A DNA stretch of 64,000 nucleotides from Amycolatopsis sp. NBC_00345 (lineage in GTDB: Bacteria; Actinomycetota; Actinomycetes; Mycobacteriales; Pseudonocardiaceae): positions 1,054,001 to 1,118,000 of the forward strand of contig NZ_CP107995.1 of assembly GCF_036116635.1 (NCBI RefSeq). Direction: 5' to 3'. This document shows positions 1-7,916 of this stretch, piece by piece. Position 1 is the first letter of the stretch. Each line of letters begins with the position of its first letter. The notes below the pieces were generated by a model that saw only the letters and a program-made list of their open reading frames with translations, searched no databases and was not told the origin of the DNA. The translations under genes and the position numbers were made by a program.

Positions 1-54
1 CGTTCCTGGTGCATGCCGGTCGCCCGGGCCGTGCTCGACGGCCTTCACCGGTAG
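1..54 (+). CDS. 3' end of an upstream gene (partial)
   Basis: Frame 1 is open from the window edge and closes with TAG at 52-54, giving only 17 residues ending in AVLDGLHR. The codons are GC-rich at third positions, as in the rest of the window. Nothing about function can be said. It could equally be a chance open stretch. Confidence 0.3.
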   Translation, partial: RSWCMPVARAVLDGLHR

Positions 55-115
55 CCGCGCCACCGGTCCTTCTGGGTATCGTCGCCCCGTCGGGTATCGG
101 AGCCGAGGAGGGCAC

Positions 116-1210
116 GTGGCGGGACCGTTGAGCGGGCTGAAGGTCGTGGAGCTGGCCGGGATCGGGCCGGGGCCGCACGCGTGCATGGTGCTGGCTGACC
201 TCGGCGCGGACGTCGTGCGCGTCGAGCGGCCGTCCGGCTCGCTGGACCTCAGCGGTGGCAAGCCCGACCCGTTGCTGCGCGGCCGCCGGTCCGTCGCCGC
301 GGACCTGAAGACGGCCGAGGGCCGCGAGCTGGTGCTGCGCCTGGCGGAGAAGGCGGACGTGCTGGTGGAGGGCCTGCGCCCGGGGGTCACCGAGCGCCTC
401 GGCGTCGGCCCGGCCGACTGTCACGCCCGCAACCCGGGACTGGTTTACGGCCGGATGACCGGCTGGGGCCAGGACGGGCCGCTCGCGACCCGCGCCGGGC
501 ACGACATCAACTACATCGGCCTGGTCGGCGTGCTGCACGCGATCGGCCGCGAGGGCGAGCGCCCGGTGCCGCCGCTGAACCTCGTCGGCGACTTCGGCGG
601 CGGCTCGATGTTCCTGCTCGTCGGCGTGCTTTCCGCGCTGTGGGAACGGGAACGCACCGGGCAGGGCCAGGTCGTCGACGCCGCGATGGTCGACGGCGCC
701 GGGGTGCTCGCGCAGATGGTGTGGGCGTTGCGCGGGCTCGGCTCGTGGTCCGACGACCGCGGCACCAACCTCCTCGACGGCGGCGCGCCCTTCTACGACA
801 CCTACGTGTGCGCGGACGGCCGGTACGTCGCGGTCGGCTCGCTGGAGCCGCAGTTCTACGCGGTGCTGCTCGCGGGGCTGGAGCTGGACCCGGCGTCGCT
901 GCCGCCGCAGCTGGACCGCGCGGGCTGGCCGGTGCTGCGCGCGACCTTCACGAAGGCGTTCCTGGCCCGCACCCGCGACGAGTGGGCCGAGGTGTTCGGC
1001 GACGTCGACGCGTGCGTCACCCCGGTGCTGACCCCGGACGAGGTCGCCGCGCACCCGCACGTCGCGGCCCGCAACGGCCTCATCGAACTCGACGGCATCC
1101 TCCAGCCCGCCCCGGCGCCCCGTTTCTCCCGCACGGCAACGGATCTGCCGTCGCCGCCGCCGAAACCGGGCGCCGACACCGAAGCGGTTCTCGCGGACTG
1201 GGGTGTCTGA
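116..1210 (+). CDS. CaiB/BaiF family III CoA-transferase, alpha-methylacyl-CoA racemase-like
   Basis: 364 residues, the usual length of single-domain family III CoA-transferases. The N-terminus has the family start (LKVVELAGIGPGPHACMVLADLG) with ADVVRVERP at about 31-39. Residues corresponding to the catalytic set of mycobacterial MCR appear at the right spacing: His129 (AGHDINY), Asp159 (LVGDFGGGS) and Glu244 (SLEPQFY). Racemisation of 2-methylacyl-CoA in branched-chain fatty acid or sterol side-chain degradation is therefore more likely than CoA transfer. The GTG start has GAGGAGG about 5 nt upstream. It is cytoplasmic. A strong hairpin follows before the next gene, so it looks monocistronic. 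Confidence 0.88.
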   Translation: MAGPLSGLKVVELAGIGPGPHACMVLADLGADVVRVERPSGSLDLSGGKPDPLLRGRRSVAADLKTAEGRELVLRLAEKADVLVEGLRPGVTERLGVGPADCHARNPGLVYGRMTGWGQDGPLATRAGHDINYIGLVGVLHAIGREGERPVPPLNLVGDFGGGSMFLLVGVLSALWERERTGQGQVVDAAMVDGAGVLAQMVWALRGLGSWSDDRGTNLLDGGAPFYDTYVCADGRYVAVGSLEPQFYAVLLAGLELDPASLPPQLDRAGWPVLRATFTKAFLARTRDEWAEVFGDVDACVTPVLTPDEVAAHPHVAARNGLIELDGILQPAPAPRFSRTATDLPSPPPKPGADTEAVLADWGV

Positions 1211-1226
1211 ACCCGCGGCTCAAGAA

Positions 1227-1272
1227 CTCGTGAGTGTTTAGGACGGTTAGAACCGTCCTAAACACTCACGAG
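1227..1272. repeat. Perfect 22-bp-arm hairpin, copy 1 of a dispersed palindrome family
   Basis: Two 22-nt arms that are exact reverse complements flank the dinucleotide AG. The core reads GTGAGTGTTTAGGACGG on the left. It lies between two genes on the same strand. A near-identical copy at 39841-39890 differs by a G-to-T change in one arm matched by C-to-A in the other, so pairing is kept. It has no T-run, so a classical intrinsic terminator is uncertain. Confidence 0.85.
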
Positions 1273-1291
1273 CGGCACTAGCGTGGTGCGC

Positions 1292-1684
1292 ATGGACCTT
1301 CCCGACGATCTCCGCGCCCTGCTGGAGCAGCCCAGCCTGTGCTTCCTCGCCACGACGATGCCCGACGGCTCGCCCCAGCTGACCCAGACCTGGGTCGACA
1401 CCGACGGCAAACACGTCCTGGTCAACACCGTCCAGGGCCACCAGAAGGTCCGCAACCTCGAGCGTGACCCGCGGGTGGCGCTGAACATCGCCGACGCCGC
1501 GAACCCGTTCCGCTACTACCGAGTCCGCGGCCGGGTCCTGGACATCACCGCCGACGGCGCCGCCGAGCACATCGAAAAGCTCGCCCAGCGCTACACCGGC
1601 AAGCCCTACGCCTGGTACGGCGGCCGCGACCAGGTCCGCCTCCTGCTGCGCATCGAGGCCGACAAGATCGGCACGTTGGGCTGA
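1292..1684 (+). CDS. PPOX-class (F420- or flavin-dependent) oxidoreductase
   Basis: 130 residues from ATG 1292; a GTG at 1283 is in frame but lies closer to the hairpin. The split-barrel family signature is visible: CFLATTMPDGSPQLTQTWVD near residue 20, then KVRNLERDPRVALNI near 55, then RVRGRVLDI and the Tyr-rich YTGKPYAWYGG. Such proteins bind F420 or FMN and reduce small hydrophobic substrates in the cytoplasm. The length fits the short F420-type members common in actinobacteria. No partner gene is adjacent, so the substrate is unknown. Confidence 0.85.
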   Translation: MDLPDDLRALLEQPSLCFLATTMPDGSPQLTQTWVDTDGKHVLVNTVQGHQKVRNLERDPRVALNIADAANPFRYYRVRGRVLDITADGAAEHIEKLAQRYTGKPYAWYGGRDQVRLLLRIEADKIGTLG

Positions 1685-1718
1685 AAACAGCCACGTCGAG
1701 CCGGGCGAGGGACGCGCC

Positions 1719-2939
1719 TTATCCGTGGAGCCGCACCGGTAAAACCTGATGCCCGTTGGCGATGAACGACGCCAGCGGCACCAGCTCGTCGGCCGCCACG
1801 TCCAGGGCCAGCCGCGGGAAGCGGGCGAACAGCGCGGGCAGGGCGATCTCCGCCTCCATCCGGGCCAGCTGCGCGCCCGGGCAGTAGTGCACGCCGTGGC
1901 CGAAGGCCAGTGACGCCTTGTCCGCGCGGGTGATGTCGAACCGGTCGGCGTCCGGGCCGTGCTGGTCCTCGTCGCGTCCGGCGATGCCGAGCGAGGCCAG
2001 GATCGCGTCGCCCTCGCGGATCGTCGTGCCGGCCAGCTCGAGGTCGGTGAGCGCGAACCGCAGCGGCAGGTGCGAAACCGGGGACTGCCAGCGCAGCGCC
2101 TCGTCCACGACGTCGCTCCACGCGCGCTCGCCGTCGAGCACCATCCGCAGCTGCCCGGGATGGCTCAGCAGCGCGGTAATCGAGTGATCGAGCAGGTTGA
2201 CGGTGGTCTCGTGGCCGGCCGTGATCATCAGGATCAGCGTGTCGACCAGCTCGATCTCGGTCAGCCGGGAGCCGTCTTCGTCGCGGGCGGCGATGAGGAC
2301 GGTGGCCAGGTCGTCACCCGGTTCGGCGCGCCGGGCCGCCACGAATTCGGCCAGCAGCGCGTACGTTCCCTCGACGTTGGCGGCCGCTGCCGCCGGCGTC
2401 GCCGAGGTGTCGAACATGCCCCGCACCGCGGCGCGCAGCCCCGGCCGCGCGGCGTCCGGAACCCCCACCAGCTGGCAGATCACCTCGATCGGCAGCGGGT
2501 AGCAGTACCCCTCGCGCAGGTCGGTCGCGGCGGGGCCGGCCGCCAGCCCGTCGAGCAGGCCCGTGGTGATCTCGGCGATCCACGGGCGCAGCCGCTCGGT
2601 CCGCGCCGGGGTGAACGCCTTCGACACCAAGGCGCGCAGCCGCCGGTGCTCGGTGCCGTAGGCGGTGAACATGTTCTGCACCGAAACCCAGATGTGCAGC
2701 GGCCAGTCGCCGGAGATCTCGCCCGCGCGGTAGGCGGGCCAGTGCCGCCGCGCGTCCTTCGACACCCGCGGGTCGCTGAGCAGGTTCTTCAGCGCCTGCT
2801 GGCCCGTGACCGCCCAGGCGACCACCCCGCCGGGCAGCTCGACCTGCGTGACCGGGCCGCGTTCGCGAAGACGGGCCCCTTCGCCGTGGACGTCGCGAGC
2901 GGTCGCGTCGAGGGCGAAGGGCGGGGCGGTGTGGTGCAT
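1719..2939 (-). CDS. Cytochrome P450 monooxygenase
   Basis: 406 residues, typical for soluble bacterial class I P450s. The I-helix oxygen-binding motif AGHETT is present near residue 240. The K-helix ExxR is in EALRW, and the haem-ligand loop FGHGVHYCPGA places the cysteine at about residue 353. Overall layout resembles CYP105/107-type enzymes that hydroxylate secondary metabolites or xenobiotics. The ATG has AGGAG 7 nt upstream. No ferredoxin or reductase gene is adjacent, so it must borrow electron partners. It is convergent with the PPOX gene, with only 34 bp between them. Confidence 0.93.
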   Translation of the reverse strand: MHHTAPPFALDATARDVHGEGARLRERGPVTQVELPGGVVAWAVTGQQALKNLLSDPRVSKDARRHWPAYRAGEISGDWPLHIWVSVQNMFTAYGTEHRRLRALVSKAFTPARTERLRPWIAEITTGLLDGLAAGPAATDLREGYCYPLPIEVICQLVGVPDAARPGLRAAVRGMFDTSATPAAAAANVEGTYALLAEFVAARRAEPGDDLATVLIAARDEDGSRLTEIELVDTLILMITAGHETTVNLLDHSITALLSHPGQLRMVLDGERAWSDVVDEALRWQSPVSHLPLRFALTDLELAGTTIREGDAILASLGIAGRDEDQHGPDADRFDITRADKASLAFGHGVHYCPGAQLARMEAEIALPALFARFPRLALDVAADELVPLASFIANGHQVLPVRLHG

Positions 2940-3101
2940 CGGCTGCTCTCCTGACCGGCCGCCGGCGCGTCCACAATGGACAAAGGGGAGGGAGTGGTGC
3001 GACGCCGGTGAAATCCGACCAGAACTGTAGCGCGCGCGGCGCGCGGCCCGAGCGGTTCCAGGGGTGGAAGATCAACTCGGGTGAAAGGGGTTGACGCCCG
3101 C

Positions 3102-4658
3102 TCAGCCGTCCGCGCGGCGCCGGTGCAGGGAAAACCGCTCGAACACCGACAGCTCCCCGGTCGGCTTGTTCACGTTGTAGTACGTGACGTGCATGGTCGT
3201 CGTGTCGCCGCGGTGGCGGCCAGGGTCGACGGTGAAGGCGGCGAAGCCGTACGGGTGGTCCAGGTCCCGCACGGCACTCCACACGGCCTGCTCCCGGACG
3301 TAGGTCGGCACCCGCTTGCCGGTCGGGCCGGCCTTCGCGGAGACGGCGGTGAGGACCTTTCCCGTGCCGTCCTTGAAGAAGCTGCCGTTCGTGGTGCCCG
3401 AGACACCGCCACCGCCCAGGATCATGTGCACGGTGCCGTGCGTCGCGTCGATGTCGTCGGTGGCCGCGGAGACCGGGTTCGGCGTGAGCGTCTCGCTGCC
3501 GGACACCACGCCGTGCACGGCGAGGGAGCGCTCGTAGTCGTGCTCGTGCCCGCACAGCACCAGGTCCACGCCGTACGCGTCGAACAGCGGCCCGTACTTC
3601 TCGCGCAGGCCGAGGTCGGAGCCGTTGGCGTCGGAGCTGCTCACCATCACCTGGTGCATCGCGACCACGATCCAGTCGATGTCGCGCGACGCGCGGGCCG
3701 CGGCGAGTTCCTTCTGCAGCCAGGCGAGCTGGCGGCCGCCGGAGTAGCCGTTGACGTAGACGTCGCCGCCGTCCTGCAGGCAGTTGTCGTCGTTCTGCAG
3801 CACGATCACGCGCACCGCGCCGACGGTGAAGCCGTACCACAGCCCGGCCAGCTCGGCGTCGGTCTCGGTGCTGGGCAGCTGGAAGTAGGCCTGGTACGCG
3901 CCGAGGCCGATGGCGCCGTTCTGCTTCTCGATCTCGTGGTTGCCCGCGGCGGGCATCCACGGGCGGAACCGCGCCGAGCGGGTGTTGTTGGTGAAGAAGT
4001 TGTTCCAGGTGCGCACGCGGTCGAGGTCGAGGTTCGCGTAACAGAGGTCGCCGTTGAGCAGGTGGAACAGCGGCGCGACGGTCTCGATGCCGGTGACGAT
4101 GTCCTTCGTCGCCGGGGTCGAGTTCGCGTCCAGGCCGACGCCGCCCGCGGCGTTCCAGGTGACCTGCGGCGCGGACTGGTCGCCGAAACTGGTGAAGGTG
4201 AAGGCCGAGCGGCCCGACGGCGCGGTGCGGAACGTGCCCGCGTCCGGCGTCGCGCCGTCGTGCTGGGCGGCGTAGATGTACTCGGTGCCGGGGCGCAGCC
4301 GGTCCAGCTCGGCGTGGTGGACCCACACCGTGCGCCCGGAGGTGCCGTCGACGTACGTGCGCGTGTCCGCCTGCGCGATCGCGCCGAAGCCGCCGCCGAG
4401 CGTGCCGTAGAGCACCCGCGGCCGGCGGACCGAGCCGTCGGTGATCCACGAGACCACCATCTGGCGCGCCGGGTCCCGGCCGAAGGTCAGGTGCAGGCCC
4501 TGCACGGGTGTCACGCCGTTGCCGATGGACGGCACGAAAGCGGCGCTCTGCGGTGCCGCGCCGGCGATGCCGGTGCCGAGCAGCGGGGCGGCCGCGCCGG
4601 CGCCCAGCAGCCCGAGCGCACCACGGCGGGTGACGGTGTGTTTGCTGCTCTCGGACAA
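3102..4658 (-). CDS. TAT-exported purple acid phosphatase-type metallophosphoesterase
   Basis: 518 residues if translation begins at TTG 4656-4658, which has AGGAGG six nt upstream. The frame is open further 5' but has no comparable ribosome site and would overlap the divergent gene. The N-terminus carries a twin-arginine signal (TVTRRGALGLLG) and an Ala-rich segment. A beta-sandwich-like region precedes the phosphatase domain. Metal motifs in order are FGDQ, GDLCYAN, GNHEIE, VVAMHQ and GHEHDYERS, the purple acid phosphatase set. It probably releases phosphate from organic esters outside the membrane. No pho box was sought in detail. Confidence 0.88.
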   Translation of the reverse strand: MSESSKHTVTRRGALGLLGAGAAAPLLGTGIAGAAPQSAAFVPSIGNGVTPVQGLHLTFGRDPARQMVVSWITDGSVRRPRVLYGTLGGGFGAIAQADTRTYVDGTSGRTVWVHHAELDRLRPGTEYIYAAQHDGATPDAGTFRTAPSGRSAFTFTSFGDQSAPQVTWNAAGGVGLDANSTPATKDIVTGIETVAPLFHLLNGDLCYANLDLDRVRTWNNFFTNNTRSARFRPWMPAAGNHEIEKQNGAIGLGAYQAYFQLPSTETDAELAGLWYGFTVGAVRVIVLQNDDNCLQDGGDVYVNGYSGGRQLAWLQKELAAARASRDIDWIVVAMHQVMVSSSDANGSDLGLREKYGPLFDAYGVDLVLCGHEHDYERSLAVHGVVSGSETLTPNPVSAATDDIDATHGTVHMILGGGGVSGTTNGSFFKDGTGKVLTAVSAKAGPTGKRVPTYVREQAVWSAVRDLDHPYGFAAFTVDPGRHRGDTTTMHVTYYNVNKPTGELSVFERFSLHRRRADG

Positions 4659-4800
4659 CGGGGGCCTCCTCGGCTTCGGCTTCGGCGCGAACGTAAGCGC
4701 ATTGCCCGACGCGGCGGTGAACGGGAACTGTCGCCCGCGTGAAGTGTCCGGCCGGTCATTTGTCATCGCCCTCGCCGCGCCGACCTGGTTGGCTGGAGGC

Positions 4801-5547
4801 ATGACACTGGGGCCCGATCGATTCGCCGCCGAAATCCTCGCCCAGGCCGGGGAGTTCACCGCGGCGCTGGCGCACACCGACCCGGGCGCGGCCGTCCCGG
4901 ATTGTCCGGAATGGACGGTGCTGGACCTTTCCGCTCACGTCGGGCGTGGGCTGCGGTGGGCGGCCGCCGTGACGGCGCAGCGCACGTTCGTCCCGTTCTC
5001 GCAGGTCCCCGAGGCGGAGCCGCCGGCCGACCCGGCGCCGTGGCTGCGCGCGGCCGCCGAGCTGCTGGTGGCCACGGTGGCGGAGCACGGCGTGGACCAG
5101 CCCGCGTGGACGTGGAGCGTGGACCAGTGGGCGGGCTTCTGGCTGCGCCGCATGACCCACGAACTGGTGGTGCACCGCGCCGACGCGGCGGCCGCGGCGG
5201 GCGTGCCGTTCGACGTCGCGCCCGACCTGGCGGCCGACGGCGTCACCGAGTTCTTCGAGCTGATCCCGGACCGCCTCCGGATGACCCCGACTCCGGGGCT
5301 ACAGGCGCTGGCCGGCGACGGCGAAACGCTCCACCTGCACGCCACCGACGGCGCGGGCGACTGGCTTGTCCGGCGTACGCCCGAGGGCCTCGCGCTCACC
5401 CTCACCGCCGGGCCCGCCGACGTCACCGTCCGCGGCCCGGCCGCCGGTTTGATGCTGGCGCTTTACGGCCGTCGTCCCGCGGCGGAGATCGAGGTGCTGG
5501 GGGACGCGGCTTTGTTCGAGTACATCCGGGAGAACGCCCGGTTCTGA
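4801..5547 (+). CDS. Maleylpyruvate isomerase (MDMPI)-family, mycothiol-dependent-type protein
   Basis: 248 residues from ATG 4801. The N-terminal DinB-like four-helix domain shows the family pattern DCPEWTVLDLSAHVGRGLRWA near residue 40 and a central HELVVHRADA near 117, which supply the metal-binding histidines. A smaller C-terminal domain ends in LMLALYGRRP, typical of MDMPI_C. Family members use mycothiol as thiol cofactor for isomerisation or conjugation. The substrate here is unknown. It is divergent from the exported phosphatase and followed by a weak hairpin. Confidence 0.85.
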   Translation: MTLGPDRFAAEILAQAGEFTAALAHTDPGAAVPDCPEWTVLDLSAHVGRGLRWAAAVTAQRTFVPFSQVPEAEPPADPAPWLRAAAELLVATVAEHGVDQPAWTWSVDQWAGFWLRRMTHELVVHRADAAAAAGVPFDVAPDLAADGVTEFFELIPDRLRMTPTPGLQALAGDGETLHLHATDGAGDWLVRRTPEGLALTLTAGPADVTVRGPAAGLMLALYGRRPAAEIEVLGDAALFEYIRENARF

Positions 5548-5577
5548 GCCCGGATCCACCGATCGGATCGCCGGGCT
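5547..5577. terminator. Weak bidirectional terminator between convergent genes
   Basis: AGCCCGG at 5547-5553 pairs with CCGGGCT at 5571-5577, with an inner ATCC/GGAT pairing. It sits exactly between two convergent stop codons. There is no poly-T tract, so termination is inferred from position. Confidence 0.4.
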
Positions 5578-6510
5578 TCAGCTCCCGAAGGTGCGCCGGT
5601 AGGCGGTGGGGGTGGTGTCCAGCACGCGTCGGAAGTGCAGCCGCAGGTTGGCGGCGGTGCCGAGCCCGCAGTCCCGGGCCACGCGGTCCATCGGGTGATC
5701 GGTAGTCTCCAGCAGTTCTCGCGCCCGGCCAAGGCGGGCGTTGAGCAGCCATTGCAATGGCGTCGTGCCGGTCTCCTCGGTGAACCGGCGCATGAGGGTG
5801 CGCGGTGAGACGCCCGCGTGCCGGGCGAGTTCGCGTAGCGTGACCTGCTCGCCGAGGCGTTGCAGAGCCCATTCGCGAGTGTCGGACAGCGACGCGTCAC
5901 CGGCTGCCGCGACGGGAGCGGGCACGTACTGGGCTTGTCCGCCTTCGCGGTGCGGGGCGGCAACCAGGCCGCGGGCGATCCGGTTGGCCACCGTCGCGCC
6001 GAGGTCGCGGCGCACGATGTGCAGGCACAGATCGATGCCGCAGCACACGCCGGCCGAGGTGAGGACGTCGCCCTCGTCGACGTAGAGCACGTCGCGATCC
6101 ACTGACACAGCGGGGAAATCGCGTTCGAAGTCATCGATGTACTGCCAGTGGGTGGTGGCGTGCCGGCCGTCCAGCACCCCCGCCGCGGCCAGGGCGAAGG
6201 CCCCCGTGCAGATCGACACCACCCGCTTGCCCCGCTCGTGCGCCTCGGCCAGCGCGGCGAGCATGGCTTCCGGCTGCCGGCAGGGTGGATCGGACCCCGG
6301 CACGATCACGGTGTCGGCGGCGCGCACCGATTCCAGGCCTCCCTCGGTGACCACCGTGAAGCCCCCGGTGGTGCGCACCTTCGCGTCGACGGCGCACACG
6401 GTCATCTCGTACGGGGTCTCCGGCCGGGTGGAGAAGATCTGCGCCGGGATCGCCAGATCAAGGGGCATGACCCCGTCCAGGGCCAGGATCGCGATCCGGT
6501 GAGCCGTCAT
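5578..6510 (-). CDS. GlxA-type transcriptional regulator (DJ-1/PfpI + AraC HTH)
   Basis: 310 residues. Residues 1-165 form a DJ-1/PfpI-like domain, with the nucleophile-elbow cysteine in VVSICTGAFALAAAG at about 104. Residues 210-305 are an AraC-type double HTH (VTLRELARHAGVSPRTLMRRF and the second helix pair around VARDCGLGTAANLRLHFRR). In this family the PfpI part senses an amidic or nitrile-like effector. It is divergent from the HD and RidA genes, with only about 70 bp between them, so it probably controls that pair. Confidence 0.92.
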   Translation of the reverse strand: MTAHRIAILALDGVMPLDLAIPAQIFSTRPETPYEMTVCAVDAKVRTTGGFTVVTEGGLESVRAADTVIVPGSDPPCRQPEAMLAALAEAHERGKRVVSICTGAFALAAAGVLDGRHATTHWQYIDDFERDFPAVSVDRDVLYVDEGDVLTSAGVCCGIDLCLHIVRRDLGATVANRIARGLVAAPHREGGQAQYVPAPVAAAGDASLSDTREWALQRLGEQVTLRELARHAGVSPRTLMRRFTEETGTTPLQWLLNARLGRARELLETTDHPMDRVARDCGLGTAANLRLHFRRVLDTTPTAYRRTFGS

Positions 6511-6581
6511 GGCAATATCCTATCGAAGTAAGGTAATTTTGCCTATCGCCAGGTCAGAGCGACCCCGGGCACGCTGAAGGC

Positions 6582-7268
6582 ATGACCGAAACCGCACATG
6601 AGGCGATCCCCGGTGGGTCGGCCGACCTGATCGCGCTGCCCGGTACGCCGCTGGCCGAAGCCGTGCTGGAGCTGATCCGCCCGGTGGAGACGCCGTCGGT
6701 GTTCAACCACAGCGTCCGCAGTTACCTGTTCGCCCGGGTGGTCGCCGGCCGCCTTGGCCTGACCGCGGGCAGCGACTACGACGACGACCTGTTGTTCTCC
6801 GCGAGCGCGATGCACGACCTCGGCGTCGCGCCGGACGGCCCGCACCGTCAACGGTTCGAGATCGAGGGCGCCGATCGCGCCGCCGCGTTCCTCGCCGACC
6901 GCGGGGTGCCCGTGTCCGACGCCGATCAGGTGTGGCAGGCGATCGCGTTCCACAGCTCGCCGGGCATCTCGGAGCGCCGCGGCACCCTGTGCCTGCTCGT
7001 CCGCGAAGGCGTCGCCCTCGACTTCGGCGGCCCGATGGGAAACGACTACCTCGACGCGGTCACCGACGAGCAGGCCGATGCCGTGCACGCCGAGTACCCG
7101 CGGCTGGACATGGTCCGTTCGCTCACCGACGCGATCGTGGCGCAAGCCGCGAAGAACCCGAAGAACGCGGCCCGCTACACGATCCCCGGCGAGTTCCTCC
7201 GTGAACGCGAGGCCTACGGCCGGACCCGGCTGGAGCACGCCTGCGACTCGTCCCGCTGGGGCAACTGA
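6582..7268 (+). CDS. HD-domain protein (cyanamide hydratase-like)
   Basis: 228 residues. Candidate HD-fold metal ligands are His in FNHSVRSY near 44, the HD pair in SAMHDLGVAP near 85 and His in AIAFHSSPGI near 125. This is the compact arrangement seen in cyanamide hydratase-like and other small HD hydrolases. The reaction cannot be named from sequence. It is followed within 40 bp by a RidA gene and controlled, by inference, by the divergent GlxA regulator. That grouping suggests handling of a reactive nitrogen compound. Confidence 0.82.
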   Translation: MTETAHEAIPGGSADLIALPGTPLAEAVLELIRPVETPSVFNHSVRSYLFARVVAGRLGLTAGSDYDDDLLFSASAMHDLGVAPDGPHRQRFEIEGADRAAAFLADRGVPVSDADQVWQAIAFHSSPGISERRGTLCLLVREGVALDFGGPMGNDYLDAVTDEQADAVHAEYPRLDMVRSLTDAIVAQAAKNPKNAARYTIPGEFLREREAYGRTRLEHACDSSRWGN

Positions 7269-7302
7269 AACCCCGCAGTCACAACGAAAGGGAAGTACCG
7301 CA

Positions 7303-7722
7303 ATGACCAGCTACACCGTCGAGATCCCCGAAGACTCCGAAATCTTCGGGAAAACGGTCAGCGCTTTCGCGAACTTCGGCTACTCCGCCGCGGTTCGCTC
7401 GCACGGGCACCTGTTCATCGCCGGCACGATCGGCCGCCGCGCCGACGGCACCATCCCCGGCGACATCGAGGAACAGACCGAGATCGCCATCCGGCGGATC
7501 GAGGAAATCCTCCGGCTGGAAGGACTCGACCTGTCCGCGCTGGTCGACGTGACCAGCTACCACGTCGACATCCACCAGCATCTGCCCGGCTTTTCCCAGG
7601 CCAAGGCGCGCCTGATCACCCCGCCTTACCCGACCTGGTCGCTGATCGGCGTCAGCGGGCTGGCCAGCCCCGGGCTGCTCGTCGAAATCCGGGCCACCGC
7701 CGCCTATCCCGACGCGTCCTGA
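7303..7722 (+). CDS. RidA/YjgF-family protein
   Basis: 139 residues from ATG 7303, with GAAAGGGAAG upstream; the frame extends further 5' but overlaps the HD gene. The family core is clear: HLFIAGTIGRRADG, then QTEIAIRRIEEILR, then a C-terminal VEIRATAAYP holding the Arg that binds substrate carboxylate in deaminating members. RidA proteins hydrolyse reactive enamine/imine intermediates to ketones plus ammonia. It is probably co-transcribed with the HD gene, consistent with a nitrogen-compound degradation role. Confidence 0.9.
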   Translation: MTSYTVEIPEDSEIFGKTVSAFANFGYSAAVRSHGHLFIAGTIGRRADGTIPGDIEEQTEIAIRRIEEILRLEGLDLSALVDVTSYHVDIHQHLPGFSQAKARLITPPYPTWSLIGVSGLASPGLLVEIRATAAYPDAS

Positions 7723-7916
7723 CGGATCACCGCTGCTGGGCCGGGGTCCGGGCTCGGCGCCTCGGCGTCCGGCCGGTGTCCCGGCCAGGAGCACAGGATC
7801 GATTCAGTGGATCTCTGCTAGCCTCGCCGTGATTCGCGGCTCACCGTGGTGCCGCCTGTTGCCGCGGTGCCCACGGTCGTTCGAAGGCGCTCCGGCTCGA
7901 ACTTCCGAGGAGCGAA

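Noticed and set aside
1227..1272. Inverted repeat as ends of an insertion sequence
   Set aside because: The arms are separated by only 2 nt, no transposase exists and no target duplication is visible. A hairpin element is the simpler reading.
2314..4449. A minus-strand open frame of over 700 codons spanning the P450 and phosphatase genes
   Set aside because: It crosses two real genes on the same strand in another frame, with Arg/Pro/Ala-dominated composition and no family signature.
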